Assembly (NCBI RefSeq): GCF_026283945.1
Contig: NZ_JAPDPC010000001.1
Location: 2,480,001-2,544,000, forward strand
From: Dyella humicola
GTDB lineage: Bacteria; Pseudomonadota; Gammaproteobacteria; Xanthomonadales; Rhodanobacteraceae
Direction of reading: 5' to 3'
Length of the DNA: 64,000 bases
The position numbers and the translations under genes are program-made. Position 1 is the first letter of the stretch. Each line of letters starts with the position of its first letter. The notes beneath the pieces are model-generated. The model searched no databases. It was given only the letters and a program-made list of their open reading frames with translations, and was not told the DNA's origin. Shown one piece after another: positions 26,352 through 37,117 of this stretch.

Positions 26352-29300
26352 ATGTCACAGCGACAACGTAGGTTTTCCCCGGAAAGACCGGCGCCTGCCA
26401 GCGCTGTCCCACCGCTGTGTACTTCACCTGCGTCGGCCTCGCGTGTGGACCGTCGTCCCCATTGTCGTCGCCACTATTGGCTGACGTTCTTCCTGATACT
26501 GCTGCTGCCATTCAGCGCGGTGCGTGCTGACGATCCCTGGGCGCCGTTTGATGCGCCGTGGTTCGACAAACTTGGCATCAACGATGGGCTACCCCATTCG
26601 ATCACCACGGCCATGGTGCAGGACCAGCGCGGGCTGGTATGGATCGGCACGATTGGCGGGCTGGTGCGCTACGACGGCTATCGCATGCAGGTGTTCACCG
26701 TGGCGGCCGGAGGCAGATCAGGGCTGCCTGACGCGTATGTGCGAAGCCTGCTCGCCCTGCAGGATGGCGGCGTGCTGGTGGGCACCAATGCGGGAGGACT
26801 GAGTCGCTTCGACCCCGTCAGCAATGCGCTGCACAACTATCCCGTCGGCCGGGGCGGCACTTCGGACCGCAAGATCTATGCCCTGGCGCACGATGGCGAC
26901 AGCGGTGTCTGGATCGCCACCGACCACGGCCTCGATTATCTGGACCTGCACACCAACCGGATCACGCCGGTAGCCACGGGCGCCCTCGCCTCGCCACGCA
27001 ACTTCAGCGTGCTGGCGGATCGTGCAGGCAATCTGTGGCTGGGTACCAGCAATGGCCTGCTGTTCCGGCGCGCCGGCGCACACAACTTCGTGCGTCCACC
27101 TCGCCCTGATGGCAGCATCGACGCCGTACTGAACGACGGCATCTGGTCTATCCACGAGGATCGCGAAGGTCGGATCTGGATCGGTAGCACCCAGGCAGGC
27201 GCCGTCTACCGGGATACCGACGGCCACTGGCAAGCCATTCCCGGCTTCAGTGGCTATCAACAGGATCATGCGCGACGCGCCACCGTGCGCGATTTCCTGG
27301 AGATCTCGGCCGACAAGATCTGGATCGGCACGGACGGCACTGGCGTGCTCACCTACTCGCCTGGCGCCTCCGGCGTTCACGCCATCGCCCACGACACCGC
27401 CGTGCCGTCGTCGCTACCCGGCGACTCCGTGCGCGCGCTGATGCAGGACCGCTCCGGCAATGCCTGGGTCGCTACCGACCTGGGCATCGCACGGCACGAT
27501 CCAAACGCCCGCACCGCCTTTGCGCTGCTCCCATCGACGCGGGAAGACCGCGCGATCGCCAACACCAATGTGCGCGGCATCTATGTCGACAAGCGTGACC
27601 GTATCTGGCTGGGCATGAGCTCGGGACGGATCGACATCATCGATCTTGGCAAGGGGCAGATCCGGCATATCCAGCTCGGCGGAAATCAGGCGCGGCGCGA
27701 CGTGCAGGCTTTCGCCGAGGGGTCGGACGGCACGATCTGGATAGGCACCCAGGGGCTTGCGCGCGTGAATCCGGACACGCTGGTGCTGCAGGACTCCCTG
27801 CTCGCCGAACTGGATGAAAAACCTGTGTTGAGCCTGCTCAGCGATGGCGAACAACTGTTGATCGCCACCTACGACGGCGTCTATCGCTACAACACACGCA
27901 CGCACGCCGTCGTGCATTTCCGCCATGCGGCGGATGATCCCGGCAGCCTTTCCAGCGACACCGTGCGGCACATCGCCCGCGTCGATCATACGGTCTGGTA
28001 CCTCACGGCCTACGGTATCTCGATTGCCGCCAACTCCCTGCAGACCCGCGACTTCACCCGCATCCTGAATCGTCCGGGCGACCCATCCAGCCTGCCTAAC
28101 GACCTGGTCACGTCGCTAACGACCGATCCAGAAGGGCAGTTATGGATTGGCACGGCCGGCGGACTGAGCCTGCTGGAACCACAGGACAGCAACAGCACGT
28201 TTCGCTTCCGCCATCTCGGCAGCGCGGATGGACTGGCCAGCGACAACGTCAATGCCGTGTTGTCCGACGACAACGGCAACCCGTGGGTAAGCCTGCCCAA
28301 TGGTGTGGCCATGATCGACGGCTCCACCCGTACCGTGCGCAATCTTGGCATCCGCGATGGCCTGCGCATCGCCAGCTACATCTACGCGGCTGCCGCACGC
28401 GCACCCACCGGCGAACTGCTGTTTGGGGGGCTTGGCGGACTCACCGTCATTCGGCCCGACTGGCGTCCGCCAAATACGCCCGATCCCCCGTTGATCGTCA
28501 CCCAGGCCGAGCTCAATGGCGTGCCCATGCCTTTCGGCAGACTCCCGCGCACCGGCGAGACGCTAAGGCTCGGCACGCATAATCGCAGCCTGCGCGTGGA
28601 TTTCGCCCTGCTGGATTACCAGGCGCCGGCGGAGACCAGCTATAGCTACCGCATGGAAGGCTTCGACGAGGGCTGGAGTGACGTTCCCCGCGGCAGCCTG
28701 CCATCGGCCATGTACACCAACCTGCCCCACGGCGATTACACGCTCCGACTGCGCGCGACGACGCAGGGTATGCAGCCACGCCGCATCGACACCACGTTTG
28801 AAGTGCTGGTCGAACCCCGCTGGTATGAAACCGTGACCGCCAGGATCATCGCGGGCCTGTTGTTGCTGGCCATGGTTATCGGACTGATCCAGATACGCAC
28901 GCTCTACCTGCATCGGAAAGCCCGTCTGCTGCAGCAACAGATCGACATGCATACCCGCGAGCTGCGCGTGGCCAACCTGCGCCTCGACGAACTGGCCCAT
29001 ACCGATGAGCTCACCGGCATCAGCAACCGTCGAAGTTTTCTCGCCCTTGCCGAGGAAGTGCGCCAGACGGCGCCCGATGGAGGCGCCTGTATCGCCTTGC
29101 TCGACCTGGATCACTTCAAACAGATCAACGACGGCTACGGCCACCTGGCGGGTGATGCGGTGATCTGCGCTGCATGCACCGCGATCCTGAAACAATGCCG
29201 CGAAGGGGATCTGGTTGGTCGCTACGGCGGCGAAGAGCTGGTGATATGTCTGCCCGGCGGCACGCTGGCGCATGGCATGGCCGTGGCGGAACGGATTCGC

Positions 29301-29477
29301 CAGGCGGTCGCCGAGCAGCACGCTGTCTACGAAGGTCGCGCGATTGCAGTGACGGCCAGCATCGGCGTGGCGGCCTATCGTGAGGGCGAGAATCTGTCGC
29401 AATGGCTATCGCGTGCGGACGAGGCGTTGTATCAGGCCAAGCATGCGGGGCGCAATCGATGCGTGGCGGCGTCTTGA
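26352..29477 (+). CDS. Beta-propeller sensor diguanylate cyclase
   Basis: The protein has 1041 residues. After a basic leader, a hydrophobic segment (YWLTFFLILLLPFSAVRA) exports the sensor. Then come about 14 Reg_prop repeats with the LWIGT / VWIGT signature forming a periplasmic double propeller (to about residue 730). A Y_Y_Y domain follows (YSYRMEGFDEGW). A membrane helix (IIAGLLLLAMVIGLIQI) leads to a cytoplasmic GGDEF domain with DLDHFKQINDGYGHLAGD and the active-site loop RYGGEEL. The inhibitory-site RxxD (REGD) is placed five residues before it. It should make cyclic di-GMP in response to a periplasmic ligand. No histidine-kinase module is present. Confidence 0.93.
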   Translation: MSQRQRRFSPERPAPASAVPPLCTSPASASRVDRRPHCRRHYWLTFFLILLLPFSAVRADDPWAPFDAPWFDKLGINDGLPHSITTAMVQDQRGLVWIGTIGGLVRYDGYRMQVFTVAAGGRSGLPDAYVRSLLALQDGGVLVGTNAGGLSRFDPVSNALHNYPVGRGGTSDRKIYALAHDGDSGVWIATDHGLDYLDLHTNRITPVATGALASPRNFSVLADRAGNLWLGTSNGLLFRRAGAHNFVRPPRPDGSIDAVLNDGIWSIHEDREGRIWIGSTQAGAVYRDTDGHWQAIPGFSGYQQDHARRATVRDFLEISADKIWIGTDGTGVLTYSPGASGVHAIAHDTAVPSSLPGDSVRALMQDRSGNAWVATDLGIARHDPNARTAFALLPSTREDRAIANTNVRGIYVDKRDRIWLGMSSGRIDIIDLGKGQIRHIQLGGNQARRDVQAFAEGSDGTIWIGTQGLARVNPDTLVLQDSLLAELDEKPVLSLLSDGEQLLIATYDGVYRYNTRTHAVVHFRHAADDPGSLSSDTVRHIARVDHTVWYLTAYGISIAANSLQTRDFTRILNRPGDPSSLPNDLVTSLTTDPEGQLWIGTAGGLSLLEPQDSNSTFRFRHLGSADGLASDNVNAVLSDDNGNPWVSLPNGVAMIDGSTRTVRNLGIRDGLRIASYIYAAAARAPTGELLFGGLGGLTVIRPDWRPPNTPDPPLIVTQAELNGVPMPFGRLPRTGETLRLGTHNRSLRVDFALLDYQAPAETSYSYRMEGFDEGWSDVPRGSLPSAMYTNLPHGDYTLRLRATTQGMQPRRIDTTFEVLVEPRWYETVTARIIAGLLLLAMVIGLIQIRTLYLHRKARLLQQQIDMHTRELRVANLRLDELAHTDELTGISNRRSFLALAEEVRQTAPDGGACIALLDLDHFKQINDGYGHLAGDAVICAACTAILKQCREGDLVGRYGGEELVICLPGGTLAHGMAVAERIRQAVAEQHAVYEGRAIAVTASIGVAAYREGENLSQWLSRADEALYQAKHAGRNRCVAAS

Positions 29478-29521
29478 GGCTGGCATCTCTTAGGGCCGGT
29501 GCAGAGTCTTCGAAAGGCACC

Positions 29522-29547
29522 GTCATCCCAGCGAACGCTGGAATGAC
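29522..29547. repeat. Dispersed palindromic repeat
   Basis: GTCATCCCAGCG, centre AA, then CGCTGGAATGAC: one mismatch from a perfect palindrome; followed by GAGC. It lies between the sensor gene and the DUF1275 gene. Confidence 0.8.
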
Positions 29548-29606
29548 GAGCATAAATGTGACTGGTACGAGTACGGGACGCGCGCAACGAGATTTAGACC
29601 AGGCTG

Positions 29607-30275
29607 TTAGTGTGTCGCCAGCATGCGATGGCGATAAATCGCGTAGCCCAGGCCCACCACGCCGGTAAGCACCGCCGGCACCAGCAACACGCGCTCCTGC
29701 CAGGCCAGAAAGCCGAGCGCACCCAGGGTGGCGCCCACGATGAAGTGGCTGGCCACCAGCAGGCACACATGCACGCGCAGCATGTCCACCGGCAACCCGC
29801 GCAAACGCTGGCCCAGGTAAATGCCCAGGTCGGTGAAGATGCCGGAAAGATGCGTGGTGCGGAACGTCGCGCCGCTATATGTGCTGACCATGGCGTTCTG
29901 CAATCCACAAGCCGCTGACGCCAGGTAAAGGCCCAGGTCACGCTGCTCGTGGATCAAGGGAATCGCGGCGAACAGCAGCACCGATTCGATCATCAGCACG
30001 ACGCCGTAGCGGCGCCCCAGCTGCAGTGTGCTCTGTTGCACGATAAAGCCACTCAACACCGCGCCCGCCAGGAACGATGCAATGGCCAATGCCCAGTGCG
30101 CGATCTCGGTTGCATCGAGGCGGGCGAGCGCCAGACCCAGCTCGGTGCTGGTCCCGGTCAGGTGGGTGATCGGCTGATGCCGAAAACAGAGATAGCCGAC
30201 GGCGTTGATGCAGCCGGCTATCAGCGCCAGCAAACCGCCGCCGATCCAGGCCCAGCGCGGCAGCTGACGCAGCAT
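29607..30275 (-). CDS. DUF1275 (YoaK-like) membrane protein
   Basis: The protein has 222 residues with about six membrane helices. ALIAGCINAVGYLCFRHQPITHLTGTSTELGLAL is the family entry signature, with the GCINAVGY and HLTGTST motifs. CGLQNAMVSTYSGATFRTTHLSGIFTDLGIYLG is the second copy of the same theme. The inner-membrane role is unknown. Its ATG is 8 bp after the lolA stop, so it is probably the last gene of an ftsK-lolA-DUF1275 unit. Confidence 0.88.
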   Translation of the reverse strand: MLRQLPRWAWIGGGLLALIAGCINAVGYLCFRHQPITHLTGTSTELGLALARLDATEIAHWALAIASFLAGAVLSGFIVQQSTLQLGRRYGVVLMIESVLLFAAIPLIHEQRDLGLYLASAACGLQNAMVSTYSGATFRTTHLSGIFTDLGIYLGQRLRGLPVDMLRVHVCLLVASHFIVGATLGALGFLAWQERVLLVPAVLTGVVGLGYAIYRHRMLATH

Positions 30276-30283
30276 TGCCGCAA

Positions 30284-30946
30284 TCAGTTCTTGATCGGCT
30301 GGGTGCTAAGCACCGGCACGTCGCCGATGACGTCGGCGCCCGGCGGCGGTACGAAATTAAAGGTGGCAGGCGCAATCGGCACGTTGCGCTGCCAGCCGGA
30401 GAAGCGGATATCGGTGGTGGCGCCGAGCTGGTCGCGGAACACCATGCGGGCCAGGCCGTTGGCATCAAAACCGAGGTCGGCATAGTCGAACTGCGGGTCC
30501 TTCGCGGCCGAGGTGAGGCGCAGCCAGCTCAAACCATCGTGCTCGCCCTGCTCGGCCACCTTGAAGTCCTTGTCCATCTGCTTGAGATCGGTGAGCACGG
30601 TGAGCGGGCTATGCGATTCCTCTGAACTCTGCACGCGCACGGTGACCTGCTCGAGGTCCGGGTCGTACAGCCACACGCGGCTGCCGTCGGCGACGATGGT
30701 CTGCTTGTACGGCGTCAGCGTCTCCCAACGGAACTGCCGCGGCGCCTCGAGCGCCAAGGTGCCGGAACTGACCTTGGAGGCACTGCCGTTCGCGTCGGTC
30801 AACGACTGGGTGAACTTGCCGGTGAGCGAGTGCATGCCGGTGGCGAAGGCATCGAGTTTCGCGCGCGCAGGGCCGGTAGCCGCCTGGGCAAAACCGGTCA
30901 TCGATAGCAGGAGCGCAGCGGTAGCGAGAACAAGCGAGCGTTTCAT
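30284..30946 (-). CDS. lolA: Outer-membrane lipoprotein carrier protein LolA
   Basis: The protein has 220 residues. A signal peptide (MKRSLVLATAALLLSMTGFAQA) leads into the periplasmic carrier fold. The pattern GKFTQSL, SSGTLALEAPRQFRWETLTPYKQTIVADG and VWLYDPDLEQVTV is that of LolA, which takes lipoproteins from LolCDE and hands them to LolB at the outer membrane. Its position directly after ftsK is the conserved gammaproteobacterial arrangement, although 240 bp of repeat-rich DNA separates them here. Confidence 0.95.
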   Translation of the reverse strand: MKRSLVLATAALLLSMTGFAQAATGPARAKLDAFATGMHSLTGKFTQSLTDANGSASKVSSGTLALEAPRQFRWETLTPYKQTIVADGSRVWLYDPDLEQVTVRVQSSEESHSPLTVLTDLKQMDKDFKVAEQGEHDGLSWLRLTSAAKDPQFDYADLGFDANGLARMVFRDQLGATTDIRFSGWQRNVPIAPATFNFVPPPGADVIGDVPVLSTQPIKN

Positions 30947-31034
30947 GGGGACCCTGTAGGTGGAGCGATGCGCAGAGTTTGGGCGGGACTAGCTTAATGG
31001 GGACTGGGCCGTACAGGGTGCAACCTTTCCTCAC

Positions 31035-31131
31035 CGTCATCCCAGCGAAGGCTGGGATCCAGTGCCTTTGTTGGCGGCTGGTTGCGCGGTAAAAGCAAAG
31101 TCGCTGGATCCCAGCCTTCGCTGGGATGACG
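31035..31131. repeat. REPIN-like inverted pair of palindromic repeats
   Basis: Two copies of the GTCATCCCAGCG family, 31036-31060 and 31106-31130, face each other around a 45-bp spacer. The outer arms, from GTCATCCCAGCGAAGG through GGATCCAG, are exact reverse complements over about 24 bp. The whole could fold as one long hairpin between ftsK and lolA transcripts. Confidence 0.85.
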
Positions 31132-31162
31132 AGCAAAAGTGTCGAGCTCCCGAAATCGCCGC

Positions 31163-31180
31163 CTTGGCTGGGATGACGAG
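31163..31180. repeat. Half copy of the palindromic repeat
   Basis: CTTGGCTGGGATGACGAG is the right half of the family, just after the ftsK stop. Confidence 0.6.
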
Positions 31181-31187
31181 CAAATAG

Positions 31188-33545
31188 TCAGTTCTTCGGC
31201 GGTGGCGGCGCCAGCACTTCGCGGTTGCCGTTGTGCTGGGGTGCGCTCACTACGCCGTCCTGCTCCATCTGTTCGATCAGGCGCGCGGCGCGGTTGTAGC
31301 CGATGCGTAGATGGCGCTGCACGCCGGAAATCGACGCGCGGCGAGACTCGGTGACGATGCGTACCGCGCGGTCATACAGCTGCGCCTCGACGTCGCCACC
31401 TTCTTCGCCGTCCTGCGGCAGGCCGGAGTCGTTGATGAACTTGCCGTCGCTGGTGGCCTGCACTTCTTCCAGCACGCCTTCGATGTACTGCGGCGAGCCT
31501 TGTGCCCTCAGCCATTTCACTACGTTGTGTACCTCGTGGTCGTCCACGAAGGCACCATGCACGCGCTCCGGCGTGGCCGTACCCGGCGGCAGGTAAAGCA
31601 TGTCGCCGTGGCCGAGCAACGCTTCCGCACCGGACTGATCGAGAATGGTGCGCGAGTCGATCTTGCTCGACACCTGGAACGCGATGCGGGTGGGGATATT
31701 CGCCTTGATCAAACCGGTGATCACATCCACCGACGGACGCTGCGTAGCCAGCACCAGGTGCACGCCAGCGGCACGCGCCTTCTGCGCCAGGCGGGCGATC
31801 AGCTCTTCGACCTTCTTGCCGACGATCATCATCATGTCGGCGAACTCGTCGATGATGATCACGATGTACGGCAGTGGCTCCAGCGGCTCGGCCGCCAGGT
31901 TAGGCATCTCCGGGTTCGGGCGGAACAGCGGATCGAGCAGCGGCTGACCGGCGTTCTCGGCGTCCTTCACCTTCTTGTTGAAGCCGGCGAGGTTGCGCAC
32001 GCCCACTGCGGCCATCAGCTTGTAACGGCGCTCCATTTCGGCCACGCACCAGCGCAGCGCGTTGGCGGCTTCCTTCATGTCGGTGACGACCGGCGCGAGC
32101 AGATGCGGGATGCCTTCGTAGACCGAAAGCTCGAGCATCTTCGGGTCGATCATGATCATGCGCACGTCTTTGGCGCTGGCCTTGTACAGCAGGCTCAGCA
32201 CCATCGCGTTGACCGCCACGGATTTGCCCGAGCCGGTGGTGCCGGCCACCAGCAAGTGCGGCATCTTGGCTAGGTCGGCCACCACCGGACGACCGGCGAT
32301 GTCCTTGCCCAGCGCCAGCGCCACCGGCGACTTCATCTGGTCGTACTTGTCCGAGCGCAGGATCTCGGAGAGATAGACGATCTGCTTGCGGGTATTGGGG
32401 ATTTCCAGGCCGATCACGTTCTTGCCCGGAATCACGTCGACCACGCGCACACTGACCACCGAAAGGCCGCGCGCGATGTCCTTGTCCAGGCTCGACACCT
32501 GCGAACCGCGCACGCCAGCGGCGGGCTCCAGCTCGAACCGGGTGATGACCGGGCCGGGATAGACGCCGACCACTTTGGCCTCGATGCGGAAATCCTTGAG
32601 CTTCAGCTCGACCTGGCGCGACAGCACTTCCAGGGTTTCCTCGGAATAACCGGGGCCCTGCTCCGGCGCTTCGTCGAGCAAGGACAGCGGCGGCAGCTCG
32701 CCCGGCGCCGAAGCACCGGTGAACAGCGGAATCTGGTTTTCCAGCTTGGCGCGCTCGCTCTTCACCACCGGTGCCGGCGGCACTTCGATGCGTACGGGTT
32801 CGCGCTTGGCCTGTTTGACGGCCTCGACCTTCTTGACCACTTCGCGCTCGGCGCGTGCCTGGCGGGCGGCCAACACGTCCGGCGCCTCGCGCAGCTTGCC
32901 ACCGAACCAGCCGGCGAAGCGGAGTACGCCCTGCCCGGTCACGTCCATCACACGGAACCACGACAGGCCCGTGGCGAGGGTTACGGCGACGAGGAACAGA
33001 GCCAGCAACAGCAGCGGCGCGCCCTTGTCGCCCAACGCATGCATCAGGCCACGACCCACCCACATGCCGATGATGCCGCCCACGCCTTGGGGCAGCACGG
33101 GCTCATCATGGAAGTTGAGATACAGCAGCGCGGGCGCCGTGATGAAGAAAAACACCGAGCCGATAAGGCGCAGCGAGGGCTCCCACGGCTGCACGTTGTT
33201 TTCGCCGCGATTGCGCAGCACTTGCACGCCGAGCACCAGCAGCAGCAGCGGGAAGCAGTAGGACACCAGCCCGAAGATGTAGCGCAGGACATTGGCGATG
33301 TTCGCACCTACCGAGCCGCCAAAATTCCGGGCGTGCTCGGCCGTGCCGACATGACCCCAACTGGGGTCCTGGTCGTTGTAACTGAACAGGCAGACCAATA
33401 GGTACAAGGCCAACGGCAGCAACAGCAGCGCCCCAGCCTCGCGCAGACGGCGCTTCAGCTCTTCGCTGAGGCCATCACGCTCCTTTTCCTTCTTGACGTT
33501 CGCGCTACGCGCCACCGTATTCCTTTTCCTGATGCCAGTTTTCAT
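31188..33545 (-). CDS. ftsK: DNA translocase FtsK
   Basis: The protein has 785 residues. FtsK couples septum formation with chromosome-dimer resolution. The N-terminus has four membrane helices within residues 35-200. A linker rich in Val, Lys and Glu follows, then the alpha-beta motor with Walker [15 protein letters not shown] and Walker [15 protein letters not shown]. The C-terminal gamma winged-helix domain ([25 protein letters not shown]) recognises orienting KOPS sites and XerD. The linker is shorter than in E. coli FtsK (1329 residues). A hairpin lies seven bases upstream of the ATG, and no clear ribosome-binding site is visible. Confidence 0.97.
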   Translation of the reverse strand: MKTGIRKRNTVARSANVKKEKERDGLSEELKRRLREAGALLLLPLALYLLVCLFSYNDQDPSWGHVGTAEHARNFGGSVGANIANVLRYIFGLVSYCFPLLLLVLGVQVLRNRGENNVQPWEPSLRLIGSVFFFITAPALLYLNFHDEPVLPQGVGGIIGMWVGRGLMHALGDKGAPLLLLALFLVAVTLATGLSWFRVMDVTGQGVLRFAGWFGGKLREAPDVLAARQARAEREVVKKVEAVKQAKREPVRIEVPPAPVVKSERAKLENQIPLFTGASAPGELPPLSLLDEAPEQGPGYSEETLEVLSRQVELKLKDFRIEAKVVGVYPGPVITRFELEPAAGVRGSQVSSLDKDIARGLSVVSVRVVDVIPGKNVIGLEIPNTRKQIVYLSEILRSDKYDQMKSPVALALGKDIAGRPVVADLAKMPHLLVAGTTGSGKSVAVNAMVLSLLYKASAKDVRMIMIDPKMLELSVYEGIPHLLAPVVTDMKEAANALRWCVAEMERRYKLMAAVGVRNLAGFNKKVKDAENAGQPLLDPLFRPNPEMPNLAAEPLEPLPYIVIIIDEFADMMMIVGKKVEELIARLAQKARAAGVHLVLATQRPSVDVITGLIKANIPTRIAFQVSSKIDSRTILDQSGAEALLGHGDMLYLPPGTATPERVHGAFVDDHEVHNVVKWLRAQGSPQYIEGVLEEVQATSDGKFINDSGLPQDGEEGGDVEAQLYDRAVRIVTESRRASISGVQRHLRIGYNRAARLIEQMEQDGVVSAPQHNGNREVLAPPPPKN

Positions 33546-35172
<1,627 letters not shown>

Positions 35173-35826
35173 ATGACGGTTGCCACGCTGCACTACATCC
35201 ATGACCCGCTGTGCGGCTGGTGCTATGCCGCACAGCCGCTGGTCAGCGCGGTGGTCGACACGCTCGGCGACCGCGTTGCGCTGAAGCTACACGGTGGCGG
35301 CCTGTTCGATGAGCCACGCACGCTGGAACCGGAGCTGGCCGAGCACATCGTGCATTCGGACGAACGCATCGCCTCGCTCAGCGGCCAGCCGTTCGGCAAG
35401 GCGTATCAAGAGGGCTTGCTGGCTGAACAGGGCACGGTGCTGTTCTCGCTGCCGCCGATTGCCGGTGTGTTGGCCGCCGAGGCACTCGATGCCGGCAAGG
35501 CGTATCCGATGCTGGTGGCGATACAGAACGCGCACTATCAGCAAGGTCTGCGCGTCGTGGAACCGCCGGTGTTGACCGAGCTGGCGGAGACGCTGGGCCT
35601 GGATGGCGAGGCGTTCCAGCAATCCTTCGCCAAGGTCCAGGGCACCCCGACGTTGGAGCACATCCAGGGCAGCCGTCGCCTGCTGGGTGAACTGGGCGGC
35701 CAGGGGTTTCCCACGCTTGCGCTGGAAATCCACGGCAAGCGCCAGCTGTTGCCGCATCACTACGACTACGGCCGGCCCACCACCTTCGTCAATCGCATCG
35801 CCGCGTTGCTGCCGGCGGTACATTGA
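35173..35826 (+). CDS. DsbA-family thioredoxin-fold protein, coupled to trxB
   Basis: The protein has 217 residues with no signal peptide, so it is cytoplasmic. The active-site motif is CGWC (C14, C17) in YIHDPLCGWCYAAQPL. The cis-proline loop is GQGFPTLALEIHGK near residue 180. The FrnE/DsbA-like helical insertion lies between. Its ATG starts on the base after the trxB stop (TGAATG), so it is translationally coupled to thioredoxin reductase. A natural reading is that TrxB, directly or through thioredoxin, keeps it reduced; that is inference. Confidence 0.88.
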   Translation: MTVATLHYIHDPLCGWCYAAQPLVSAVVDTLGDRVALKLHGGGLFDEPRTLEPELAEHIVHSDERIASLSGQPFGKAYQEGLLAEQGTVLFSLPPIAGVLAAEALDAGKAYPMLVAIQNAHYQQGLRVVEPPVLTELAETLGLDGEAFQQSFAKVQGTPTLEHIQGSRRLLGELGGQGFPTLALEIHGKRQLLPHHYDYGRPTTFVNRIAALLPAVH

Positions 35827-35866
35827 GCGCATGCAGCCAGCCCGCTTGACGCTGGCCCCGCCCGCT

Positions 35867-35888
35867 ATCCCGGCGCAAGCCGGGATCC
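35867..35888. repeat. Short palindromic repeat (variant)
   Basis: ATCCCGGC and GCCGGGAT flank GCAA-type centre bases, followed by CC. The architecture matches the dispersed palindromes, with a changed core, in the gap before the FemAB-like gene. Confidence 0.5.
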
Positions 35889-35930
35889 GGTTTAGTCATA
35901 AAGCCCGTGACGCTGGCGGGCTGGCTCAGG

Positions 35931-37094
35931 ATGGCTGAACTTGCCCCATCGGCGCCTACCGTGATCGACGTCCGCTTCCATTCCCGCATCGACGATATTC
36001 CGGCCCAGGCGTGGGACGCCTTGCGGCCGGACGACAATCCCTTTGTGTCGCACGCATTTCTCGCCGCGCTGGAGCGCACCGGCTGCATTCGCGCGAACTG
36101 GGGCTGGCAGGCACATCATCTGTGCCTGTACGAGGATGGCCAGCTCATCGCCGCTGCACCGCTTTATCTCAAGGGCAATTCACACGGTGAGTTCGTCTTC
36201 GACTGGAGCTGGGCCAGCGCCTGGGAGCGGGCCGGCGGCGATTACTATCCGAAGTTGCTCAACGCCGCACCCTACTCGCCCGTGCCCGGCCCTCGCCTTC
36301 TGACCGGCACCGGGCCGCAGGCCGCGGCGAGGCGGCAGGCACTCGCATCGGCGATGGCCACCTTCGCCAAGCGCATGAATATCTCGTCCGTCCATGCGAA
36401 TTTTCTGCGCGAGGAGGAACTGGCCGCGTTCGGTGACGAGTGGCTCGCGCGCTCGGACATTCAGTTCCATTGGCAAAATCGCGAGCACACCGACTTTGCC
36501 GATTTCCTTGCCGCGCTGAACCACAAGAAGCGAAAGAACATCCGCCAGGAACGCAGCCACGTGGCCAGCTGCGGACTCGCCATCGAGATGCGCTGCGGCA
36601 GTGGGCTGAGCGTGAATGAATGGCAGCGGATTCACGAACTCTACGAGTCCACCTTCGACGCCAAGGGCAACCACGCAGCGCTGACGCGCGAGTTCTTCCT
36701 GACGCTCGGTGAGGCACTGGGCGATTCAGTGCAGGTGGCCATGGCGCACGATGGGCATGACATCGTCGCCATGGCGCTGTTCCTGCAAAGCAACGACACC
36801 TTGTACGGGCGCTACTGGGGTGGTGACGTGGACGTGCCGGGACTGCACTTCGAGCTGTGCTACTACCAGGGCATCGAGTACGCGATACGCCACGGGCTGC
36901 AACGGTTCGAGCCCGGGGCACAGGGCGAACACAAGCTCGCTCGCGGCTTCCTGCCGGTGCGAACCTTTTCGCGCCATTACCTGGTGAACGAGGATTTCCG
37001 CGCCGCCGTGCGGGCGGCGCTCGTCCAGGAGGACGCGGCGGTCGAGGAGTATGCTCAGCATCTGCAGTCGCATAGTCCCTACGCGAGACGCTGA
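35931..37094 (+). CDS. FemAB-like / GNAT-fold acyltransferase (PF04339 type)
   Basis: The protein has 387 residues from the ATG before AELAPSAPTVIDVRF, which has CAGG just upstream; an earlier in-frame ATG-less extension is less likely. Characteristic segments are AWDALRPDDNPFVSHAFLAALE, LPLYLK-like AAPLYLKGNSHGEFVFDWSWA, FLAALNHKKRKNIRQERSHV and the C-terminal YQGIEYAIRHGLQRFEPGAQGEHKLARGF, given here as pieces. This family is called peptidogalycan biosynthesis/recognition and has a tandem GNAT fold like FemAB amino-acyl transferases. It is presumably cytoplasmic; donor and acceptor are unknown. Confidence 0.85.
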   Translation: MAELAPSAPTVIDVRFHSRIDDIPAQAWDALRPDDNPFVSHAFLAALERTGCIRANWGWQAHHLCLYEDGQLIAAAPLYLKGNSHGEFVFDWSWASAWERAGGDYYPKLLNAAPYSPVPGPRLLTGTGPQAAARRQALASAMATFAKRMNISSVHANFLREEELAAFGDEWLARSDIQFHWQNREHTDFADFLAALNHKKRKNIRQERSHVASCGLAIEMRCGSGLSVNEWQRIHELYESTFDAKGNHAALTREFFLTLGEALGDSVQVAMAHDGHDIVAMALFLQSNDTLYGRYWGGDVDVPGLHFELCYYQGIEYAIRHGLQRFEPGAQGEHKLARGFLPVRTFSRHYLVNEDFRAAVRAALVQEDAAVEEYAQHLQSHSPYARR

Positions 37095-37117
37095 CATCGC
37101 GACACCGCGCCGTCGCG

